A stretch of 64,000 nucleotides of DNA, from assembly GCF_047663525.1 (NCBI RefSeq), contig NC_092611.1, positions 6,237,001-6,301,000 of the forward strand, in the 5' to 3' direction. This stretch comes from Anas platyrhynchos. Its lineage: Eukaryota > Chordata > Aves > Anseriformes > Anatidae. The notes under the pieces were generated by a model. It was given only the letters and a program-made list of their open reading frames with translations, had not been told where the DNA came from and made no database searches. A program made the translations under genes and the position numbers. Below, piece by piece: positions 1 through 14,859 of the stretch (positions within the stretch are counted from its first letter, which is position 1; each line of letters starts with the position of its first letter).

Positions 1-940
1 TGAGGTCCCAACAGCAGAGTTGTCTTTGCCTCGTCAGCAATAAGCTTAGTTTGCCACCTGCTTCTTGGCAGGCTTCCCATCCAGTTTTGTCTCCTGTGCC
101 AGATATTTATATACTTTAGTTAGGATTCACAAGTTAAAGCCAAGCCCTGTTCAAGCTAATAGCTTTGTGCTAGTCCAGGTGTACTGATTACAAAACAATT
201 ACACTGAAAACAACAACAGGTCCTGCAGAAAATAATTAAACAGAGATAAAATAAAAACTCAGCCTTCTTTTAGAGGGAATCCATCCCTTAACTTACATTT
301 TCCTTTGAAAAAGCATCAGATCCAGATTTTCTATATTATTTAGTGGATTTAGGCACGTACTGTGTGTACAATAGGAGTTATGGAAGCAATTGTGTATTGA
401 CAAGGCACCTTTTTATGGCACGTTTTATAAAATCCCATTCTGTTTAGCATGGTATTTACCTGTGCCAAAGCAAACCGCTGTAATAATTGTGTCTCTGTTC
501 TGTACTACAAAAACCTGGAGCAGCAGATGCAATACTCAATGCATATTTGTTTATTTCAAACTGTCATTTCAATCTGTCTTTTCATTACTGGGTAAAGAGA
601 ATATGTCACATTGTCTCACAGCGGCAACGTAATACCAATGGATAGCATGTTTTTTTTTGTGTGTTTTGTGTTTGGCCAGGATGCCCAGATGTGTGTATTT
701 AGGTTGCAAGCGTGTGCACTGAGAGGAATTTTGGTTGTGTTTGTTGACAACGGCAGCAGCATTTGCCCTGGAGGCGTTGAAATGAATCTGTGGCAGCTGC
801 AAAGCCTGTGCCAAGCTTTGTTCTCCGCTGCTGCAAGAGCCACACCAAAAACCCTGATGTGCTGGGTATGGAGCCTGGGGTATGAGTTTATCAAGCCCAG
901 GTGTGAGCTGGTCCCAGTGCAAGTTATACTTGTCATCCTG
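1..940. other. Left flank, no gene recognised
   Basis: This stretch is AT-richer than what follows. It holds only short, unconvincing reading frames. A canonical AATAAA hexamer sits at 250-255, so part of it could be the 3' UTR of an upstream plus-strand gene (C2CD2L is the expected neighbour by synteny). Nothing in the sequence itself shows that, and I recognise no coding exon. Confidence 0.4.
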
Positions 941-944
941 TGCA

Positions 945-1350
945 GATATGGAACACAAATCCTGTGAGGAGCGGCTGAGGGAACTGGGGTTGTTTAGTCT
1001 GGGGAAGAGGAGGCTCAGGGGACGCCTTATTGCTCTCTGCAACTGCCTGTAAGGAAGGTGTGGGGAGCTGGGGGTCAGCCTCACAGGTAGCTAGTGATAG
1101 GACTAGAGGGAGTGGCCACAAGTTGTGCCAGGCGAGGTTTAGGTTGGGATTTAGGAGACATTTCTCCTCAGGACGAGCAGCCAGGCGTTGGGACGGGTTG
1201 CCCAGGGAGGTGGTGGAGTCACCGTCCCTGGGGGTGTTCAAGGAGAGGTTGGACGTGGTGCTTGGGGACATGGCTCAGTGGTGACATTGGTGGTAGGGGA
1301 TAGTTGCACCAGGTGATCTTGGAGGTCTCTTCCAACCCTAATGATTCCAT
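945..1350 (+). mobile_element. CR1 LINE 3' fragment (non-LTR retrotransposon remnant)
   Basis: The plus strand reads like the 3' part of an avian CR1 element. The decayed C-terminal end of the reverse-transcriptase ORF is recognisable as peptide blocks such as [28 protein letters not shown] and VVLGDMAQW. It is followed by the short CR1 3' tail with the phrase GATCTTGGAGGTCTCTTCCA and an ATTCCATTG-like end in place of the usual ATTCTATG repeats. The element is 5'-truncated and interrupted by stops, so it is dead. CR1 is the dominant LINE of birds and other sauropsids, which is the main taxonomic clue in the window. Confidence 0.9.
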
Positions 1351-1529
1351 TGGGGGCTGAGCTGCGCAATGCCAACCAGCCAGCAAGGTGATGACGGGCG
1401 AACGTCGCACAGGGCCATATCCTGCCCTATCGCCATGTTATAAGGGGTTAGAGATGTGTGCAGGAGGGCAGCCGTGCATAACTTTCTGCCCACGACGGTG
1501 GTGCTGAGGGGCTCCTGGGCCAGCCCTGT

Positions 1530-1802
1530 GCTGGGGCTGGGGGGCCGCGGCCCTATTGGGGTTTGAGGTTTTTTTTGGGGGGGTGGGGAGGGGGGACAGA
1601 TTTATGCCCGGAACCTTCGTTCTCCACCTCCTCACCCCACCCGCCCCCTTTCCACCGCAGGACGCGCGGGTGCGCGCCCGGCGCTGCGATTGGCCGGCGG
1701 CCGAGCGGCGGGCGGCTCCCATTGGCTGGCGGCCGGGGCGCGGTCCGTTGCTTTCCGGCTCCCCCTTTGTGAGGCAGGGCCGGGGCCGGGGCTGAGGCCG
1801 CC
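1530..1802 (+). promoter_or_regulatory. HINFP CpG promoter with paired CCAAT boxes
   Basis: This is a GC- and CpG-rich block directly upstream of the HINFP start codon, with no TATA box. Two reverse-orientation CCAAT boxes (ATTGG) lie at 1689-1693 and 1721-1725, 32 bp apart, which is about three helical turns. That spacing is typical of paired NF-Y sites in cell-cycle promoters. A GTCCG core at 1743-1747 resembles the core of the HINFP recognition motif. The start codon at 1803 sits in a full Kozak context (GCCGCCATGG). Confidence 0.65.
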
Positions 1803-4734
1803 ATGGCGCCCGTGAGGGAGGCGGTGGAGCTGCGCTGCGAGTGGGCCGCCTGCTCCTTCGCCGCCGCCGCCATGGAGGAGTTCTGCGGCCACGTAGCCCA
1901 GCACCTGAGGCACCACCTGCCCGGGGAGCGGCGCGACGAGCTGGACCCGCTGGGTGAGGGCCCGCTGGGTGAGGCCCCAAAATGTCCGTATTTGGGGGTG
2001 TTTGGTACATTTTGGGGTGTTTTTGTGGGTTTTTGTTGCAGAGGAGTACACGTGCCTGTGGCAGGAGTGTGGGTTCTGCTCGCCCGAGAGCCCGGCCGAC
2101 CTGGTGCGCCACGTCTACTTCCACTGCTACCACACCAAGCTGAAGCAGTGGGGGCTGCGCGCCCTGAGGGCACAGCCCGACGTCAGCCGCTGCCAGCTGG
2201 ACTTCCAGAGCCGCAACATCATCCCCGAGATCCAGGAGAACTTCCTCTGCCTGTGGGAGTACTGTGAGGTGAGCGCCCCGCGCTGCTCAGCGCTGCCCGA
2301 GGCCCAGGGGAGGAGATCTGTGCCTCCCCTGCCTCTATCAGTGGTGGTTGTGCCCCTGTAAGAGCGCCTGCTGTGTGCTGGCTGAGGCCAGGGTGGGCGT
2401 CTCACCCTCTTCTGCTTGTCTCTCCTCCCCATCAGAGGTCGTTCGATAATCCCGAGTGGTTCTATCGGCACGTGGAGGATCACAGCTTCTGCTCGGAGTA
2501 CAAGGCGGCTGGGAAGGAGAACCACGTGGTGCTCTGCGGCTGGAAAGGTATCAGGGGCGTGTGGGGCTTCTCTGGGGGGCTTGGTGTGGGGCTGGGCTGC
2601 AGGGGTTGGACGGGAGGGCTCTGTGTGCCTTCCAGAGTTCCAGAGAGCTCTTGAAATTGTCATTGTCTCCGGGCGTGGAGGATCCTCACGGCGCTCTCTC
2701 CTCTCTGTGCAGACTGCGACTGCTCTTTCAAGGGACGCTGCAAGCTGCGGGAGCACCTGCGCAGCCACACGCAGGAGAAGGTGGTGGCGTGCCCCACCTG
2801 CGGCGGGATGTTCGCCAACAACACCAAATTCTTCGACCACATCCGTCGCCAGACCGCGCTGGACCGTGAGCAGCCCCCCCGGATGGGCGGTGGGGTGGTT
2901 GGGGCTGCCTGTGGGAGCAAAAGGGTTGGGTGTGGGGTGCTGAAGGGCCTGGGAAGGGTGGTGTGGGAGAAGCAGGGAGGTTAGAGGCTGCACAAAGGGA
3001 AGGCAGCTTGGTCCTTGCATGTTTTATTTATTTTCTTGTCCTTTTGGCGTTGTCTCTGCTGTTCCTGGCTGGAGAGGAGGGTTTCCAGCTCCGCTCTAAC
3101 GACCTCTTTGTCTCATTTGTGCCGTTCTCTGCGCTTTGATCTCGTTTCTCACCGCCCTCTCCGTTTCCTCCCCGGCCCCGGCGCTGCAGAGCAGAGGTTT
3201 CAGTGCTCTCACTGCTCCAAGAGGTTCGCCACAGAGCGGCTGCTCCGCGACCACATGAGGAACCACGGTGAGCAGAGGCTCCCTCTCCCAGCCGTGTGCT
3301 CTGCCCTGCCCCATGCTGACATTTTCTGACGTTTCCTGACGTTCCCTGATGTTTTTCCCCTGCAGTGAACCACTACAAGTGCCCGCTGTGCGACATGACC
3401 TGCCCGCTGCCCTCCTCCCTGCGCAATCACATCCGTTTTCGGCACAGCGAGGAGCGGCCCTTCAAGTGCGACTACTGCGACTACAGGTGAGGGCCGGAGC
3501 TGGCTTTTCTCCCAGCCTGGTGGCAAAAAGCATCCAGAGCGTGCGCCCTGCAGCCTGCTCCCTTTCTCCTCGTTTCCTTTTAGCTGCAAGAATCTCATCG
3601 ACTTGAGGAAGCACCTGGACACACACAGCAAGGAGCCCGCCTACCGCTGCGAGTTCGAGGCCTGCAGCTTCACCGCGCGCTCCCTCTGCTCCATCAAGCT
3701 GCACTACCGCAAGGTCCACGAGGTAGGGCCATGCTCTCCAGGAAAAAAAAGCAAAAAAACACTAAATTTGTGCTCTGCAGAAGCATGAGACCAAAAAAAA
3801 AACCAACCCTAAATTCACACTCAGCCCCAAACTGTAGGAGCGTGAGGCTGCGCTTCTTTCTGGCTGCGGTGATGTTTGAAATCAACACCTGACACCCTGA
3901 TTGCTCCTTCCGTGCTCCCACGGGGTGCCAGCCCCTCTGCTCGGGCTCTGGGGGTGTTTATGTCCCTCTCTCTGCCCCCCAGGGTGACTCGGAGCCCCGC
4001 TACAAGTGCCACGTCTGCGACAAGTGCTTCACGCGGGGCAACAACCTCACGGTGCACCTCAGGAAGAAACACCAGTTCAAGTGGCCCTCGGGGCATCCCC
4101 GCTTCAGGTACTGCGCCCCTTTATCACCCCCCTAGTGCAGGAGGCAGCAAAGCCACCCCACAGTGCTACAATCCTCGCAGCCACTGGGGTTTTGGAGCCC
4201 CAAATGTGATTCTTCCTTCCTTGGCGTCTTCCCCCCAGGTACAAGGAACACGAGGACGGCTACATGAGGCTGCAGCTGGTGCGCTACGAGAGCGTGGAGC
4301 TGACGGAGCAGCTGCTGAAGGCCAGGGGGAAGCAGGGGGAGGCTCTGGACGCCTCCCCCGACTGCGTGGTGCTGCCCGAGGGCGAGGGCAACCTGCAGGG
4401 CATCATCCTGGAGGCCCCCACCGAGCCTCCCCCGGCGGAGAACCGCGTCTGCGAGCAGCGGGCAGCCCCGCCACGTGCTGCAGCTTGTTCTGCTGCCAGC
4501 CCTGAGGCAGCACGGCCCGGAGCTGTGCCAGGAGCTGCTCTGACCTCGAGGCAGGAGCCCAGCACCCCAGGGAGCCCCGTGGGAAACGGCAGCGACGAGC
4601 AGGGGGAGGGCGAGGCCGGGTATTACGGCCGGGAGCGGGCGGTGGCGCCCGGCGGGCTGCCCGTGGAGCTGGAGGAGAACGTCATGGACCGGCTGCAGAA
4701 GACGGCCGAGGAGCTGGGCATCCAGATCGTGTGA
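1803..4734 (+). CDS. HINFP: Histone H4 transcription factor HINFP (HiNF-P/MIZF)
   Basis: Nine coding exons: 1803-1953, 2042-2268, 2436-2547, 2713-2865, 3190-3267, 3366-3486, 3584-3722, 3983-4107, 4239-4734. They splice in phase to 533 aa (human protein about 517). The protein is a nuclear DNA-binding activator of histone H4 genes at the G1/S transition, working with NPAT. About ten C2H2 zinc fingers run from residue 12 to about 365, for example [33 protein letters not shown] and CHVCDKCF. The last finger is followed by the conserved block [20 protein letters not shown]. The C-terminal acidic/proline region is diverged, but the very end (AEELGIQIV) matches the family. The exon 1 donor is a tandem duplication (see findings). 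The first finger region is encoded by a GC-rich first exon. The identification is certain; exon 1 splice choice is the only ambiguity. Confidence 0.97.
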
Positions 4735-5325
4735 GCTCTGAGCCTCCCCCTGCAGCTCGGAGTCCTTTGTCTCCCTCCTGGGGGGATTTTGGGGGGAGTT
4801 GGGAAGTGTCTGGGGGAGAAAGTCGGCGGTGTTTTCTCCCTCGTGCAGCTGGCTGGCTTCCTGCCCGCCTGGGTGGCGTGGCGGAGGAGAGGGACTGCTC
4901 TCTGCTGGCTGTGGGTCACAAAACTCAGCCGGAATGAGCTGTCCCTTTATTTTGGGGGCTTGGGGACCTCCCCCAGGCTCCCTCACCAGTGCTGTGGGGC
5001 TGTGCTGAGCCCAGTCCTCAGCTGGGTTGTGCCCAAACAGGTGCTGTGCAGCAGAATGTCACCCGGGGAGGTGTTGGGCCCTCTGCAGAGCTTTTCTCCC
5101 CCTGCCTTGTGCTCCACACCTGCCCTCATCCCTTCCCTGCACCTCATCCTGAGCCCGTCAAAGCGGTCTTGAGGGCAGGAGAGGGCTGCAGCTGCTCTCC
5201 CTCAGCGCCCTCTGCAGCCCTGGGGGCTTGGAGCCTTCTTCACGCTTTCATTTTCCCCTGGGTTCCCTCCCCACGTTGGGGTTTGGGCTCCTGGCTGGGC
5301 GGTGGACTTGGGAGAGACGAATAAA
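4735..5325 (+). terminator. HINFP 3' UTR and poly(A) signal
   Basis: Non-coding sequence follows the HINFP stop codon. The first canonical poly(A) hexamer is AATAAA at 5320-5325, followed by a GT-rich stretch (GTGTCTGGTGCC), giving a 3' UTR of roughly 600 bp. Confidence 0.7.
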
Positions 5326-5969
5326 AGCGTGCCAGGGCCACCCGTGTCTGGTGCCTGCTTCAGAAGAGACCGAGCTGCTGGGGGGCTGCAGCTCCACGGC
5401 CGAGCTGCTGGGGTCTTTTGGCAGCTTTTTTGTGCTGCTGCTTGGTGCAGCTGCCCCCTGCCTCGAGACCTGTGGCACGGGGAGGCCACGTTCAGCTTGG
5501 GCTCTTTTCCTCGCCGCTTCCTGCTGCGGGTTTGATTTTTTTGCTGCCTCCTTCAGGGCGTTCCTGTCAGCTGCCTGCAAGGTCAGCGTTTGCATCTCCG
5601 GAGCAGCCTGGGCCTGGGAGCAGAACCTCTGGGCGAGCAGTTTGGACAAGGACAGGGCGAAACTGGGCTTGCTGGTGGGGCTGACCCCGACGTTCCCCTT
5701 TTTCTTTCTCCAGCGCTCGAGCACAGGCTGCTGGAAGCCCGGGTTGATGGAGGGAATGAGGCCAAACCCCGGCCATCTGCTCCTTTTCTAATCCCAAACT
5801 CTGTGGGGGTGATCCCGGGCCGTGCCCTTGTGCTGGGGCGATGCCAGCAGCCCCCACACACGGGGGCTGGAGGAGAAACGGGGGTGAAACAGGGAGAGCC
5901 GAGTGTCCCGGGCTGTGGGGGAAGGTTTCCTGGGTTGTCCCTTTAAACCCCGTGCCCGGGGAGGGTAAT
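5326..5969. other. Intergenic, HINFP to sushi gene
   Basis: About 640 bp of GC-rich sequence separate the HINFP poly(A) signal from the palindrome upstream of the next gene. Open frames occur on both strands but have no recognisable domain, and they are typical of stop-poor GC-rich DNA. I see no gene here. Confidence 0.5.
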
Positions 5970-6015
5970 CTGGCAGGGATTAGCCCATGGGGAGCCACCC
6001 GCTAATCCCTGCCAG
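5970..6015. promoter_or_regulatory. Perfect 15-bp inverted repeat with TAATCC/GGATTA cores
   Basis: CTGGCAGGGATTAGC at 5970-5984 is the exact reverse complement of GCTAATCCCTGCCAG at 6001-6015, with a 16-bp spacer. Each arm contains GGATTA/TAATCC, the core recognised by K50-class homeodomain factors (OTX, CRX, PITX, GSC). It lies 95 bp upstream of the sushi gene start codon, so it is either a promoter element or, if transcribed, a 15-bp stem in the 5' UTR. Confidence 0.6.
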
Positions 6016-6109
6016 CCCAGGGAGCTCTCCCTGCCCTGTGGATGGAAACCCAGCTCAATTTCCCCCCTGGGCTGTGCTGGGGGGCGAGGGGAGGAGGGCA
6101 GCGAGTGCT

Positions 6110-7131
6110 ATGGGGCTGGGGCTCCTCTTCCTCGCCCTGCTGGCCACGCTGGGCTCCGGCGAGTACCCAGGAGGTAACAACGGGGGGTTTGGGACGAGGG
6201 GGATCTCAAAAAATGCTGAAATTTTGGCACTGGGGAAGGGAGAGCGAGCTGCAAGGAGAATTTGGGGGCTCACGAGGAGGCTGAGAGGAGCCTTTGGGCT
6301 CACACCTCCCACCCGCAGCTCCCTGCGGGCTGTGGGGCTGGCGGGCAGGGTGCTCCTCAGCCCCCCTAACCCCGCTGCGCCCCTCTCCCCAGCAGCCCAG
6401 GACACCTACTGGGCCGGCACAGCGCCCATCTGCCTGGGGGGCTGCAAGGGGAAGCACAAGGAGCTGAAGAGGAGCCAGTGCGGGGCCGGCAGCTGCTGCT
6501 GGCTGGGCTACAAATCCTTCTGCCGAGGTAGAGTGGCACAGTTTGGGGCCATGCATTTTGGGGCCATGCATTTTGGGGCCAAGATTTTGGGGCCTGGATC
6601 CCATTTGTGGGGATTTTCCTCGTCCCCAGTGAACTGCGGGCGGCCCGAGGCCGACTTCAACTCCCTGGTGCACGGCAACGACTGGTGGGTGGGCTCGGTG
6701 GTGCGCTACAGCTGCCGGCCCGGCTACCTGCTGCTGGGGGACCCGGCCAGCGCCTGCCAGCCCGACGGCCGCTGGACCCCAAAGCCCACCTGCCTCCGTG
6801 AGTACCCCATGGGGTGGCAGCGGAGCCGTGCTCACCCCAAACCCGCCACGGGGCTGGAAAAAGATTTGGGGAGCACCCAAGGGACGCGCTGCGGTGCTGC
6901 TTGCTCTCAGGGATCTGCCTGCGAGGCCGGATCGAGCTCAGCGAGCGGGAGGTGTCCGGGGGGTGCTCCTCATCCTGCGGCACCCTGAGCCACCTGGGGT
7001 CCCCCTCCCCGGCTCGGGGCTGCATCAAGATCTCCGCCTGCGTCCCCAAACGCCCGGGCTGGGCGCGTTGGTTCCTGCGCTGTGACCGCTGCGAGTGCGA
7101 CTGCTACGTCCCCTGCGGGGGCTCCCAGTAG
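6110..7131 (+). CDS. Small secreted cysteine-rich protein with one sushi (CCP) domain, unnamed
   Basis: Four exons: 6110-6173, 6393-6527, 6630-6797, 6911-7131. All junctions are phase 1 with good GT-AG sites, giving 195 aa. Residues 1 to about 17 form a hydrophobic signal peptide (MGLGLLFLALLATLGSG), so it should be secreted. Exon 2 encodes a six-cysteine module (about 26-64) opening with YWAGTAPIC and containing GSCCWLGYKSFC. Exon 3 encodes one sushi domain (C69-C121) with the four expected cysteines plus YSCRPGYLL and DGRWTP. Exon 4 encodes a basic tail (124-195) with ten cysteines, ending in CDRCECDCYVPC. The mature chain has 20 cysteines and no membrane segment or GPI-type tail. One domain per exon with uniform phase is typical of genes built by exon shuffling. 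I do not recognise the gene, and I do not expect it between HINFP and ABCG4 from the mammalian order. Exon 2 has a NAGNAG acceptor (6390-6395), so one alanine is optional. Function is unknown; a ligand-binding or complement-like role is only a guess. Confidence 0.85.
6541..6595 (+). repeat. Short tandem repeat, TTTTGGGGCC-based
   Basis: In intron 2 of the sushi gene, TTTGGGGCCATGCATT occurs twice in tandem. It is followed by two shorter degenerate copies that share only the TTTTGGGGCC part. It is purely intronic. Confidence 0.7.
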
Positions 7132-8269
7132 CAGCTTCCCACCCCCCCAGTAAGGGAACGGTGCTGGTTTTGGGGAGGGGGTGGTTTTATCTGATTTGAC
7201 TCCAGGTAGGGCCGAGGTTTCTGCACCCGCTGGTGCTGTTCCTTCGGCCACGCGTCCCCATCGCTGGGCTCTCTCCGAGCACCCCAAGGCCTCACCTGGG
7301 AGGAGAGGTTTGGGGTTTGTGGCCGTCTGTCCTCCTTTAATCCCCCGGGGAAGAAGTGGGGATGTGTGAGGGGATCACCGGGGGTGCATTTTTAATTTAA
7401 TTTAATTAGCAGGGGTAATTAAAAACCCTTTGCAGCCCGTTTGGAGCTGGCTCCAGGACTGGAGACCCCCCGGTCTCTCCGCTCGCTGCCCCAGCTGCAG
7501 GAGGGGAAGGCTTTCCTCAGCTCATCCCATTTTATTTATTGATTTTTAATTAACACCCTCGTTAGTGCCACCCATTCCCATACATCTCTCAACATTTCGG
7601 TGCCAGGTGAGGCTCTGGGGATGTGGGGAGCTGGGACAAAGCCCTGATTTGGGGTGGGGGGGACACACAATTTGGGGCCAGCCCTTGGTGGATGCTGTCA
7701 GCTTCCTAATTAGCGCTCTGCCTCGCTTTTGGGGCTCTGGGCGTGGATTTGGGGGTGATGGGGAAGCTGGGGGGGGGGTGACCCAGGGGTGCAAGGTGGA
7801 GGGGTGGCAAATTGGGGGCTGGGCGAGCTGGGGGGAGGCTGCTGGGGCTTTTGGGGCGTGCGGGAAGAGAGGGACGAAGGAAGGAAGCGGGGCTGGTGCC
7901 TTTGGTGCCTTTAAGAGGGTTTTTTGTCGCCACCCCCCCCCCAGCGGCGGGGGGCTCAGCCGGGCCGGGGGCTGCGGCACGGCCACGGGAGACACGGACA
8001 CAGGTGACACGGCCACGGGTGGCGCTGCCCCGACCCCCCCGGCTCCCCCAGACCCCCCCAAAAAGCCGCCTCCTTCCTCCTTCCCCCCCCCCCCTCCCTC
8101 CCTCCTTGCCATCCGTGCGCATCGCAGCCCCGCGGAGGGCTGGGGCTGGGGATGGGGAGGGGACCGCGGCTGCTGGGGACCCGCAGGGACAAAGCTCAGC
8201 CCGGAGCCGGGTGCTGAGCACCGGGCACCCCCCCGGCAGCCCCCCCCCGGGCTCCGGGCAGCGCCCCTT
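7132..8269. other. Intergenic, sushi gene to ABCG4 5' exon
   Basis: No gene is seen. No canonical AATAAA follows the sushi stop codon. Two AT-rich islets stand out in otherwise GC-rich DNA: TTTAA repeats with TAATTAG and TAATTAA at 7389-7426, and TTTATTTATTGATTTTTAAT at 7531-7550. Around 7930-8100 there are C-runs and a poly-pyrimidine tract. Long frames on both strands here are compositional artefacts. Confidence 0.5.
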
Positions 8270-8384
8270 TGTCCGCAGGGGAGGGAGAGAGGAGAGGAGA
8301 GAGGAGAAAGGCGGCGGCGCTGCGGCAGCGGGGAGCGGCGGAGCCCCGGGAGCTGCGCTGGGAACGGAGCCCGCAGCCCGGCAG
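8270..8384 (+). other. Probable non-coding first exon of ABCG4
   Basis: A purine-rich then GC-rich CpG segment ends in a strong donor (CCCGGCAG|GTGAGA, exon end 8384). The ABCG4 start codon lies in an exon whose acceptor is at about 9209, ten bases upstream of the ATG, so an upstream 5' UTR exon must exist. This is the best candidate. The left boundary is not determined. Confidence 0.4.
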
Positions 8385-9218
8385 GTGAGAGCCCCGGGGG
8401 GGTCTTGGGGGGGTCCCCAAAAAGCTCGGGGCTAGCGGGGAGGGAAGGGGCCGGGAGGGAGGAGGAAGGTCCTCGGCCGAGCTGCCGCCCCCAGCCCCCG
8501 CTTCGTGCGTGCGCCCAGCTCCGGAGAGGGGATTTTGGGGGGATTTGGGGGGGTTTGGGAGCGCTGCTGGTTACGAGAGGAGGAAGCAAGGTGAGCTCCG
8601 TGCCCCCCCGCATCCATCAGACCCCCGGCACTGACCCCCTTAAGCAAGGGGGGAGCAAAGCTTGAGGCTGCAGGGGGCGGGCGGGGGGGGGATCCTGCAG
8701 CCCTGGCACCCACCTTTTCTCCCCCTAGGGCTGGGGGTGGTGATTTTGGGTTTTGTTTGTGTTTTTTTTTTGTGTGTTTTTCTTTTTTTTTTTTTTTTCT
8801 CCCCCTCCCCACCCTCAGCCCTGCAAGGGATGCGCCTGCAGCGGGGAGATCTCGGCGCAGCTCCTCGCGAGGCCGTCCTCGCCTTTCAGGGGCTGCGTGT
8901 GTGCACTGCAGCTGCGGCCGGGAGCCGCCTGCAGCCTGCGGCTCGGCACCGTGTAGGTTGGCAAAACCTCGGGGGGGGACAGCCCTACAGCTGGGGGGGT
9001 CCCTTTAGGACGGGGGGATGCCCCCATCCCGGCCGGTGATGCTGCAGGGGGACGGGAGCCGAGCGGGGATGGAGCGGGTGACAGCGTGGTGACACCAGTT
9101 TGGTGCTGGGCTGGTGACTGGGGCTGTGCTGGTGAAGGATGGGGGCGTGAAATGGGTCCCTGGTCCCAAAAAAAAAAGGGGCCCCCGGTGAGCTCTGCGT
9201 CTCCCCCAGCGCGCCACC

Positions 9219-14859
<5,641 letters not shown>

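Noticed and set aside
7546-8665. Overlapping frames of about 355-366 codons on both strands
   Set aside because: Both are Pro/Gly/Arg/Ser-rich products of GC-rich, stop-poor DNA with C-runs. They have no domain, no splice logic and no conserved motif.
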